Under the pieces are notes generated by a model. It ran no database searches. It was given only the letters and a program-made list of their open reading frames with translations, and had not been told where the DNA came from. From positions 19,089,772-19,153,771 of the forward strand of contig JAPTYO010000010.1 of assembly GCA_036873135.1 (NCBI GenBank): 64,000 nucleotides of DNA. Direction: 5' to 3'. Position numbers and translations under genes: made by a program. Numbering within the stretch: position 1 is the first letter of the stretch; the number at the start of each line of letters is the position of its first letter. This stretch comes from Clarkia xantiana subsp. parviflora (lineage: Eukaryota > Streptophyta > Magnoliopsida > Myrtales > Onagraceae). Below, piece by piece: positions 1 to 10,261 of the stretch.

Positions 1-848
1 TTAAATTCTTGATTTTCCCCAGAAAATAAATGATTTCCCCAGAAAAATTATAATTTTCTGAGGTTAAAGGTAATCTGGGTAAAAAAATTCGCAGAGGATG
101 GAGGACACCTAAGTCTGCATGCAAAGGGATGTTATTTTTATTGAGGTGGATTTTACTTATTTAGTAAATTATTTTTTGGATTTTATTTTCATGTGTTGAA
201 TCCAATGAGGTGGTGCCAAGTGTGTGACGAAAATAGGCAGTTTTTTTTTCTTTTTTTGGTCGGTTATTTTATTGGTTAGTGACATTTTTTTTTTAAACTT
301 CTCGTCGGTAACTGAAAAGTAAAAACAATTTAATATTTCTAATACAGATCTTAACATCTTAACATGCTTAATTTAATGGTCACGCGCTATTTTTTAAATA
401 TTTTTGGGTTACAAAATTTAAAAGCTTCTTCAAGGGGGGTGATTTTGGTTCCCAACATAAAAATACAAGGCTAGAAATATTTTACTTGATGAAGCCGGTA
501 GATGCTTCCTAAATCCTAATCGATAATGCTAAAAATCTAATCTAAAATATTTTTTTGACTGAAATCACCGCATGATATGACCATCAATAATTATGTTACC
601 ATAACTCCCCATACGGTTAGAGCCTTAGAGGATATTAAAATTATATATTTTCTAGCCATATATTTAATGTGGGAGAATATATAATGGATTTTAGGAAGGA
701 AATCCCTTCCTAAATCAATCGTTTTTTTTTTCCAACTCCTAAATCAATCGTTAAAAAAAAACAAGAAATAAATCACTGTAAAAGTAAATAACTATAATTT
801 AAAATTGCGTTGAAATAATTTGTGGTATACTACTCCTGGAGTTATTTA
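1..848. other. AT-rich intergenic, no gene seen
   Basis: No open frame with plant-protein character and no intact element is visible. The first 50 bases hold two near-identical copies of a short motif (gatttccccagaaaa). The rest is AT-rich with homopolymer runs. Confidence 0.6.
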
Positions 849-1876
849 GGAAAAGAATCTATTTAGTGTCTCAAGTTTACCTCATGTTTCAGTTTGGTGT
901 CTGACGCGTACTTATACTGTCCCAAGTTTGAATAGTGTTGCTATTTGGTGTCTCCGTCAAAATCTGGCGTTAACTTGGACGGAATTTGGTCACGTGACGA
1001 TCACGTGTGGGGAGTATTTATTAAAATCCGAAAATACTCCCAAACTCTCACAGCACTTGCAGAAATTGTTTTTAATTAATTTAATTGCTTAAATGTGAAA
1101 AGACTAAAATACCCCTATGCCTAAAACTAAACTGCGCGTCTCTCCTTCTTCCTTTCCTTTCAGTCACTTCATTTCACTTCCATTCTACTCACTCTCTATA
1201 ATCCCCACCTTCTCTCAGTTCTCTCTCAAATTTCAACCTAAAAAATTTCTAGGGTTTCGTCCAGAGCAAAGAGAGGAGGTTTCCGGCGAAGAGGACGAGC
1301 GGGTTTGGGTCGGGGTCGGTTCAGTGGCTTCTCAGGTGACGAATCTGATAAGGTGACGGGCCGAAATCCGGCGGGGGAGGCAGAAATCGACGGATCAGCA
1401 CCGTGGTCACAGTAAATTGGTCCTTCACATGCCGGAAACCTTCTCGCAGAACCCGGCTCCAGTTGCTGCTACTTAACCCGGACGTAGCCACCATTATGAC
1501 CCTTAAGCTCTTGAAAACCCTAACCTTTTGTCGCCGGGAGCTGTCTGCTAGGGAAGAAGATGCGAGGCTTCATTTTATAAACTTGACAACAGGGGTATTT
1601 TTGTCTTTTCCGTTGTCAAGTTTAAAGGGAGGGGCTCTTTAGTCTTTTCAATTTAAAGTGGACCAGCACGTGTGTGGCACGTGTGAGACAAAAAAAATCG
1701 AAAACAGGGGCAGAATGGTCTTTTCAACTAAGTCTGTTAAATTTAACGCCTAAATTTAACAGAAAACCAATTTGTAACAATTATGAAACTTGAGACAGTC
1801 CATATCAGCACTTTAATCCTGAGACACCAAACTGAAACATGAGGTACACTTGAGATACTAAATATGTTCTTTTCCC
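849..1876. mobile_element. Mutator-like element with GC-rich, gene-like interior (Pack-MULE candidate)
   Basis: The two ends are inverted copies of each other: the left starts ggaaaagaatctatttagtg and the right, reverse-complemented, reads ggaaaagaacatatttagta. The match continues for about 60 bases through the motif catgtttcagtttggtgtct. A further inner stretch around gttaaatttaacgcc near 1738-1760 mirrors ggcgttaacttggacgg near 966-982. The interior 1111-1570 is richer in GC than its surroundings. It opens with a CT-rich tract followed by ctagggtttcg, which looks like the 5' leader and first exon of a plant gene. I could not find a clean 9-bp target duplication, so the exact ends are approximate. 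Long inverted ends plus gene-like cargo suggest a Pack-MULE. Confidence 0.55.
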
Positions 1877-2474
1877 TTTTATATATGAATAAACAAGCAG
1901 ACGATAAGTTTGCCCACCGAATAATCTAAGACAATCGCGAACCACCTGAAAAAAAAAAGACATCCAAATAAATTAGACGAAAGAAATGGAATGTTATGAT
2001 AGTTCGCACCTACCTAATTAAGGAATATTTTGAACCTAGTTAGCCTGATATTATTCAATTGTATATAGAACCAACTTTTCAACCCATGTAAAACATGTCC
2101 ATTGCTTAAAGGCTCTTTAGTCATTCAAACTTTATAGCCCATTATCAAACGTGCTACCAAAAAACACCAAGAAATAAGAAAAGGCGGGAACTTTTCTACG
2201 GTGGGTTGGTTGGTGACGGTGACATGTGGTGTTCAATTAGGTTTGAATTCATTATTTTTAGAGGTATTGACTTTTAAAATAAAATTTCTGCTTACATCAA
2301 ATTAATTAATAATTTAAATTTAAGATTTTTATTTATTAGATGAAATGTTAAACTGGTACAAACTATAATAATTTAATTTAAAGTGAGTTTGAATAAAAAA
2401 TAAGCAATTGCGATCTTTAGAGGTAATAATCCTAAAGTTTAACAGTAACAAGCAATTCTTATTACGAGAAAAAT
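1877..2474. other. Intergenic, no gene seen
   Basis: AT-rich sequence between two mobile elements. Short open frames here have no recognisable domain and overlap each other on both strands. Confidence 0.55.
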
Positions 2475-2896
2475 TAGGTATGTCAATCTGGATCAACACG
2501 GCGGGATCTGCCTGTCGGTCGTCCTTGGGCCGGGTTGTCAAGAGGCTAGCTGGAACCCGACTCAATGACCAAACCGAGCTAGCCGCCAAAATCCGAGCCA
2601 AACCAGGAGGGATACCGAGTCAACCTTTAACTCGGGTTTTAAAAATCAATGTTAAATATGTTTTATATTTATAATTCTTTCAAAATTAGACTTATCCCAC
2701 GTAAATATAAAACTAGACTAATATCAACATCAATAATCATTATATAGCAATTAAACATCGATAATAAAAATAAAAAATCAATAATCATTTTATATTTTCA
2801 GGTCAATCCGAAAATGATTCAAACACTTATTTCCTAGATCCGAACCCGGCCCTAATCTGAGTCTATTTCGGGTAGGGTCAAAAATTGACATGCCTA
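2475..2896. mobile_element. Non-autonomous hAT element (TIR TAGGTATGTCAAT)
   Basis: This 422-bp element is bounded by inverted termini taggtatgtcaat (left) and attgacatgccta (right), with one mismatch between them. Perfect 8-bp target duplications, agaaaaat, lie at 2467-2474 and 2897-2904. Eight-base duplications and a TIR starting TAGG are typical of the hAT superfamily. It encodes no transposase. Confidence 0.8.
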
Positions 2897-2909
2897 AGAA
2901 AAATAAGTA

Positions 2910-3319
2910 TGAATATAGTTTTTCGAGTGGAAACGGCGATCTGAGCAAGAACCATAGTAAACTATATGGTTTGACGGTTTTAGGCCAAATTCCTTCGTTT
3001 AGAGGGTCAAATTCACAGTTTTATATTTCTTTCGGTTTTTTTTTATTTTATAATTTGTCGGTTTTGTTTCGTACTTTATTGTTAATTTCGGATTTTGTAT
3101 TAGGGTTAGGGTTTTAGATTTATCTATTTAAACTCTGTTAGTCATCATTTACATTCAATTAATTGATATATGAAAAAATTGAAGTTTTCATCTACCTTGC
3201 GTCAATTCTTTAGTATTCTGCGGAATCAACGAATTCTTGCGCCTCTATCGAACAATTTCTCGACATTCCCTTTCGAATCAACGAGTCTTTGATCCATCTA
3301 TCCCCATCACGCTGCATCA
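2910..3319 (+). repeat. 5' LTR of the small LTR element
   Basis: Direct repeat of 3751-4154. It contains a TATA-like ctatttaaactctg near 3123-3136 and ends at gctgcatca, directly before the primer-binding site. Confidence 0.6.
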
Positions 3320-3750
3320 GATTGGTATCAGAGACGAAAATCCTGCATGATGCCGTTCCTTGATTGGCTAGAACCGGATCTTACCAGAACTGCTACCGTT
3401 CTTGATAATCCGATTTATGATGAGTACGCCGACGATGATGACGTCACAGCGAGGATCGACCATCACTCCAACTTCCATGATCCTGGATTCATCCTTTCCC
3501 CGACAACCTGGAGCAAATTAGAAGGCCTCTTGACCTCCGCTTTCGGGTACAAGCCGCAAACCAAATCGACCCCAACGCCGGCACAAAGACCACAGTCGAA
3601 CGCCGCTTCGGGTGAAATTTTTTATGATAATGTTGCTGAGTGTGTTATTCTTCTTGCTTCCTATTATTGGCCTTCCTTGCGCAAGATTCAAGGGCGGATC
3701 TTCTCTTCCCCGGAGAGAATGATGTGGTTGAAGTGTCGGATTTTGCCGTA

Positions 3751-4154
3751 TGAATACAGTTTTTCGAGTGGAAATGGCAATCTGAGAAAGTCCCATAATA
3801 AACTATTGAGTTTGATGGTTTTAGGCCAAATTCCTTTGTTTAGAGGGTCAAATTCGCAGTTTTATTTTTCTTTCGGTTTTTTTTTTTATATATAATTTAT
3901 CGGTTTTGTTTGGTACTTTATTGTTAATTTCGAATTTTGTATTAGGTTAGGTTTTTAGATTTCTCTATTTAAACTCTGTTAGTCGTCATTTACATTCAGT
4001 TGATTGATATATGAAAAAATTGAGCTTTTCCTCTACCCCAATTCTTCGGTATTCTGCGGAATCAACGAATTCTTGCGCCTATATCCAACCAATCATCGGC
4101 ATTCCCTTTCGAATCAACGAGTCTTTGATCCATCTATCCCATCAAACTGCATCA
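3751..4154 (+). repeat. 3' LTR of the small LTR element
   Basis: Direct repeat of 2910-3319, starting tgaatacagtttttcgagtg. Differences from the 5' copy are scattered substitutions and small gaps, so the insertion is not recent. Confidence 0.6.
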
Positions 4155-4229
4155 CAAACTATCATGAAAACTCGAGCTCATAGGTGAAAGAAGGAATTTA
4201 ATGTTGGAATAAGATAGAGATTAAAACCA

Positions 4230-5690
4230 TGTTTGGTTCATTGAATGGTACAGAATTAGGAATGTGTATTCCTATTATACTATTTGGTTAGTTTCATTTA
4301 TTTATGAAATAAAGAGTTGTAATTATTAATTTTGAGAGAATACTTAAGCTAATCTACCCTTTAGGATTGACTATTCCATACTTTGTAGAATTAATAATTT
4401 AAAAAATTACAAATTTAACCTTAAACCTAAATTATTATTATACTAAGTATATGACCCGTGTTTTGCACGGATAGTAGTAGTGACATGTAATTAGATATAT
4501 TTTTATATTTTTATTAATATTTTAAGTAAACATATTTAAAAAAAAAATATTAAGATATTTAAAAGATGCATATAATTGAGAAATTATTTTATCAAACGAA
4601 AATGTAATAATTAAGAATTCTAGCCACCCGTCTAAAACTAACGTATTTATTTGTATTATTTATTTCTTTATATATTGTTTTTGTCAATTATTTATATACT
4701 CTAAACCATGAGTTACATTTAAACTAAATTTTCTTTCGGTTGAAAGATAAATAAACATAATTGGAGGATTCTATCGAGTGATGATTGTCTTTTCCTAGAG
4801 CCAATTCAAACTTTTTTATTTTATTTTTTCATTTGATGTTTCGTTTTATGTATTATTATATATAAGGAAATATAGCGACAACTTATATAATATAGGAAGA
4901 AATTGTTAAATTGAATAGATGGAAGAAGAAAAAGACTCACGATAGTTCATGTTGAAAATGTGGTTGTAAAAAAAACCTAACGGTTCAATAAAATGTAACG
5001 CCCATGAGAATGAATATGGTTTCTTGGAAGAGTTTGTAGATATCTACATGGTAATCCCAAGATAACTAATGAAACTTAAAAAAATAAAAAACCAATAGAA
5101 ACGCTTTATTTGTACAACAAAACAACTAAAAATGTGATGTGTAAAAAATAAAGAGAACACATCGAAATTATATTATATATATAGATATTTCAACGGAATA
5201 TCTATTACCAAAAAAAAAAAAAAACAGTGTCTCCTATAACTCATGCGCATGTTGACTACTTCAGACTGTCGCCTTGAATTCGGATTTGTGTTATATTATA
5301 ATACGTTGTAGTTTGTGTATTATATATATAGGTAAATCTAATTGAAAGTAATCAATTTTATTTTAATTTAATTAAGAATTATAATTTAACATGTTATATT
5401 TACTTTATAATTCAGTATTATCTTAATTATAGTGGAATTTACAATATCTAAAAAGAGTATATAAACAAAAAGTTTTTGTAAAAAAATAATCGATTTTGAA
5501 GAAACAAATTCAATTTTCGTTAAATAATATATGATTTGCCCCATGTTAAATAATATTAATTTAATTAATAAAAGAGTAAAATAATATATATGTCAATTAT
5601 AACTTATTCTATTCATTTGCTATAACATTTTATCAGTCAAACATTGTATTTAAATCATATTCCTCATTTCAACCAAACATTAACATTATA
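4230..5690. repeat. Dispersed repeat with catgtttggttca ends, copy A
   Basis: The left end catgtttggttca is mirrored by caaccaaacatt near 5670-5681. The left portion (4230-4400) and right portion (5330-5620) are both clearly similar to 61008-61750. A middle block, about 4441-5310, is absent from the second copy; it opens with tatatgacccgtgttttgca and is probably a separate insertion. The inverted ends suggest a non-autonomous DNA transposon, but I could not settle the superfamily or target duplication. Confidence 0.45.
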
Positions 5691-6117
5691 ATAATATTTG
5701 ATATTCCTTATTATTTGTTCCACGATCCACGCATGCGTCACTTTGGAATCACAATGAGTTCAAAATACGAGAGAATAACATGTATGTAAATTTTGACAAC
5801 TTTGAGGGCTTATCTATCCCCTCATATTTGGAACTCACCAAAGTGGGAATCTGTATTATATCCTTTTCACACTTATATATCAAATCAAACACCATTGAAT
5901 GATCAAAACTCCGGGAAATACGCGGGCCTTTTCTCATAAGTTGAAACCTGTCTATCCGGTTGCAGGCTTCAGAAATTGCACCAACTCAGGCAGTCCTGCA
6001 ATCGAACAGACTCCAACTGCAGCTAACTCTAGCTAGATGGTATTAAGCATTCATTCGTTATACACAACAAACACTTAAAATAACAAGCAGTTAAAGAAGT
6101 TCATCTCAACCCCCTCC
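5691..6117. other. Intergenic, 3' flank of the P-loop gene
   Basis: No separate gene is seen. The stretch next to 6118 probably holds the 3' untranslated region of the minus-strand gene. Confidence 0.5.
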
Positions 6118-9100
6118 CTACCAAATGTAACGTATCTTGCTCCAATCTATTTTAAGCTCTTCCGGCTCTATTTCCGACCGACCACGATGAGGAGGTGCCG
6201 AAGGTCGACGATCACATGCTCCTACTTTATATGCTTTTTTACGTCGAAAGTCTGCAAACCGATGTGCTGAATATGCTTTTTGCTGTCGATTATAATGTGA
6301 TGTTTCAGGCGGTTCATCCTCTTCCGGGTCTTTTTCCGACCAACCACAATGAGCTTGAGATTGATCACGAGTTACTTTATGTGCTCTTTTAGGTTGTGGC
6401 GGATTGTGCTCTTCCGGCTCTTTTTCAGACCGACCACGATGAGGAGGTGCTGAAGAGTCTGCAAACCGATGTGCTTTTTGCGGTTGATTATAATGTGATG
6501 TTTGAGGTGGTGGATCGCGATGCACCGACTTTACTACTTGGGGTTGATCATCAACTTCGGGTTGCGTTATTCGAGGTTGATGATGATGTGCAAGGAAAAA
6601 GGCGACCGCAATTCCCAACACGCAAAAGCACATCGCTTTCAACATCGATGCCCTCGTGACTTGAATCCTCGAAAGTTTTTCAAAAGTACCTACCTTGTTC
6701 GTCTTTCGAGGAAGGTTCCTGTCGGCAAGCTCGAGCGAATAACGCAGCATTTCCAGTATTGCTAACTCAGTAGCTCGGTCGGAGCTGTCTGTAACCAGAA
6801 GAAGCAACCCCGGGTTAAGATCTAAATTCATAACCTCATAAAAAAATTAGTCGTGTTCAATCGCAAAATATCAGACAAACTGAACAACCACCAAATGCAC
6901 TGAGGTTTTACATTACCTGGAATGTCAAATATTTGTTTTGCCGGATGAATCCCGAGAAGTTCCCCCAAGTGCACACGAACACGGGCACGTTCCTCAATAG
7001 AAAGCAGGTCGCCGTGCGTCACAACAACAACAGGCTTGTCATCTGCATATCCAATATGATCACCAATTACTCGATCCCATAATAAACATGATCCGGAAAG
7101 GGCATTTGCATTATTACCGTTAAATGACAAGTACGAGAGATCGTAACTCCGAGTAATGAGCTCAATTTCCTCAGACTCTGTTCCATTGATAGAGTTAAGA
7201 ACAGAGAGACCATCAACAACAAACACCACGGAATTCACCGTCCTCCTAATATAGGGTTGATCGCCGTTCCAACGAGCCTTGGACTTCATTCTTTTTCTTA
7301 CGAGTGGATCATCTGATTTCCTGATTGTAACAAACCACGTAAGAACCCTAATTACACCAAATAAACCCTAAATACAGGCCATAAGAACCCAATTACACAA
7401 ATTAAAACATAAATCCAGGCTCTACTGATCTAGTATATACATACATACCTGATTAACAATTGACCGTGACGAACGCCTTTTTTCATCCAAAGCTTAATCT
7501 TTTCAGCATTATCCGTGTCGTAATCAGATAAGCCACGAGAGTCATAAATGCAGAAGCCATTTGAATCTCTTGGAATCATATACTCCCTGAGGAAACAAGT
7601 CCCATCTCCACCTCTACGACTGTCTGCTTCAAAATCAAACAAAACATACCATTCTAATATCGAGAGAGACATAAAAAGCTGATATAGTAGTAGTGGTAGG
7701 AGTAGTTACATGAAACTTGGGTTCTTTCGGGTGCAAACTTATCATCTTCAAAGACCTTTGAAATTTTGTTCACGAGGCTGCTCTTTCCTGACCCTTTTGG
7801 ACCGATTAACAACAGACATGTCGTTTGTGGCACCTGATAGTCTGAAGATTTCAAACCTCCAACTTCTTCAACCCATATTCCTGGAGTATAACTGTTTAAC
7901 CGAAACAATCATCAGTTACTTGGAAATCTAGTCAATGTAGAAGGGTTAATTATCAAATTGCTAGCTGATGTTTGACGATGTTTGGGCAGTTTCACACGTA
8001 TATAAATTGCTAGCTTTGTCAGGATTTCAGAATCATCCATGCGATGAAGAAAATAGCTAGCAATTTGTCAGACTGTCCGAACATTTGGATTTTGGCCAAA
8101 CATTGGCCATCAATTTGGCACGTTTTTTTTTCTTATTCCTCACTCATCACTCGCTGGGCACTGACTCATTCTGCTCAAATTAGACGAAATCCTAAAGAAG
8201 ACAGCAACTTGTACACAAAAATTGTGCTAGCAAAATTTTCAAAAAAACAAAACTCGACTAGCAATTTGCTAGACCAACAAAACATCAGCTTGCAATTTGA
8301 TAATTAACCCCAGTATAAGAAAAACCATATACTATAGTAACTATAGAGTCGACGTCAAATAGAAAACAACAGCAACAATCAGCAGCAGCCTTACTTACTA
8401 AGGAAAGTTCAAACTTAAAAACAGTAGCATAAATGTGAATACTGTTTTAATCAAAATAATCATCAGTTACTTGAAAATCTAGTCAATGTAGAAGGACTAA
8501 TTATCAAATTGCTAGATGAACTTTTTTTAAACATTATGCTAGCTCAAGTTTCAGAATTGCTAGATTCGTCAGGTGTCCGTCTTTCTAAAAGAGAATCATC
8601 TACATAATGAAGAAAATAGCTAGAAATTTGTCAGACTATCCAAACATTTGACCAAATATTAACCATCAATTTGGTGCGTTTTTATTCTTATTCATCAGGC
8701 TCAAAGCACGTGATTCATTATTCCCAAATTATACTAAATAATTCATCACAGCAGCAGCCAGAATCACTACTACGGAAAGTTTGAACTTAAAAACAGTAGC
8801 AAAAATGTGAATTTTTCATGTTGCACGTCCAATATTATAAGTATGATTGATACCTTCTAATTTTGGTCTTGAGCTCTGCAAGACCTTCAGTCCGTTGCTG
8901 CAGATCATCGTAGCATTTCAAAACTTGTCTGTAAGCACGGTCCCTTCTCCACTTCTCTTGGGGTTGAGAAAAAACGCAATTTTGATCATCGACACTTCCA
9001 CCCATCAGTTCACCATCTTGAATAGCAGTTTCTTCAACAGCTTTCCTGCTCACCAGACTAATGGAAGAAAAAAAATCTAAAATTTACGAAATTTGAAGTA

Positions 9101-9295
9101 AAAATGGAAGTCAAATAACAGACCTCGGCAGCGATTGGGGGAAATATTGCTCCGGCGACAGTTGTTCTCCTTCTGCATGATCACGTTTCCCAGAAAACCC
9201 ATGAATCGATCCTAGTGTTTATGTCAAAATTAAGAAGAGACGAAGAAGAAGATTGGATTACCAGAGCTGAGCGAGTCTTCGGTTCCACCACCCAT
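6118..9295 (-). CDS. P-loop GTPase-like protein with membrane segment and repeat tail, seven exons
   Basis: Seven minus-strand exons join with GT-AG introns and an unbroken frame: 9295-9262, 9211-9124, 9057-8854, 7891-7710, 7623-7449, 7320-6917 and 6821-6118 (1791 nt, 596 residues). The start is the ATG of MGGGTEDSLSS. Residues 139-146 form a Walker A/G1 loop (GPKGSGKS). DSRG at 197-200 fits a G3 motif, and THGD at 329-332, after the strand PVVVV, fits a G4 motif, so a TRAFAC-type GTPase fold is likely. Residues about 423-440 (MLKAMCFCVLGIAVAFFL) look like one membrane helix. The following 155-residue tail is rich in P, H, R and E and repeats APPHRGRSEKEPEE-like and TSHYN..QKA..HRFAD units. 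Intron 4, about 1 kb, holds a duplicated repeat. The substrate, partners and compartment are unknown; I recognise only an uncharacterised plant P-loop NTPase. The junctions were read by eye. Confidence 0.82.
7903..8820. repeat. Tandem duplication inside intron 4 of the P-loop gene
   Basis: Sequence from about 7903 (caatcatcagttacttggaa) to 8450 recurs from about 8456 to 8815, with an internal deletion of roughly 190 bases in the second copy. Both copies end with a matching tract (cttaaaaacagtagca). Within the first copy, gttaattatcaaattgctag near 7945 is mirrored by caatttgataattaac near 8293-8308, which outlines a possible MITE of about 365 bp. Confidence 0.6.
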
Positions 9296-10261
9296 ATCGC
9301 TTAACCGCAGCGGTTATTAGTATTGCGCGACGATTCTAGTGAAGTGACGCAGAAGAAGATGATGTATCTGGTTTATCGAGGTTTTATTAATACACCGAGA
9401 TGGAGGAGATATTATCGGCCTTCACCGCACCGCAGTATCCTATTCGTTTCAGAGAAGTTCGAGCGGTGATCTCGGAGGAAAAGCACTTCGTTTCCGGTGA
9501 AACTGATTCCCAATAAACCCTTTGAAATTGAGGAGGTATGGCTGACAAGAATTTCTGCGGATTGAATATATTTATAATAATGGCTACTCTTAGACTTGTC
9601 TTACTAGTTAATGTTCGAATTTTCCTGTAAATTTACAAACATCTTATCTGTGTCCTATTAATACATTTTACTATCAGCAAGAGACAGAATTGTTATGCAA
9701 ATATTCCTAAAGTTAAAAGATATTTCAATTAGTTGGTTTTTATTTTAGCCCAATGTTTTATCTCATTGAAACCAAATACAATATTTTATTTTGGTTAGTT
9801 ATGAACATGGATGGATCTAGGTAGTAGTAATATGAGTCACATTACACCGCTTAAACTGCTTAACTCGATCGAGTTATAGAGAAAAATATATAATTATTGA
9901 TCAGGACCCATAATAATTTCAAAAGACCCAAAAATAATCCAAATGACACTATTGACAAATGTGCTAAAAAATCTAGCTGATTTTGCGTACATATGTTAAT
10001 TTTCTTACCCATGGTTCAAGTAATTATTATCATCCATTATGTTTAGATTATATAATTAGTTTTCTTTACACTTTAGTTTTCATGTTATTTGAGTTTTACC
10101 ATAGTAATAACAGATGTGAAACAGGTGTTATCATGCAAAATCTTGCCAAAATTTACGAGCATAGTATACATTTAACATGTCGGCTTGTTAGACACTCATC
10201 CTTCTTCCCAGACAAATCAAGTCATTTAATGGATTCGAACTCGTCGTCCCTTTCAGACCTA
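9296..10261. other. Upstream flank of the P-loop gene, otherwise no gene seen
   Basis: 9296-9540 is GC-richer and probably holds the 5' untranslated region and promoter of the minus-strand gene. Beyond that the sequence is AT-rich, and the frame at 9983-10279 shows no domain. Confidence 0.5.

Larger units (their letters stand above)
2910..4154 (+). mobile_element. Small LTR retroelement (TRIM/LARD type)
   Basis: Two direct repeats of about 410 and 404 bp (2910-3319 and 3751-4154), clearly homologous end to end, flank about 430 bp of interior. Both repeats start with TGAAT and end with GCATCA. Just inside the first repeat lies ttggtatcagagac (3322-3335), the usual primer-binding site for initiator tRNA-Met. 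The interior has an open frame beginning near 3350 (MPFLDWLEP...) that runs into the second LTR and shows no reverse transcriptase or integrase, so the element is non-autonomous. I found no matching 5-bp target duplication. The left LTR abuts the hAT element, which may have disturbed it. Confidence 0.65.
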
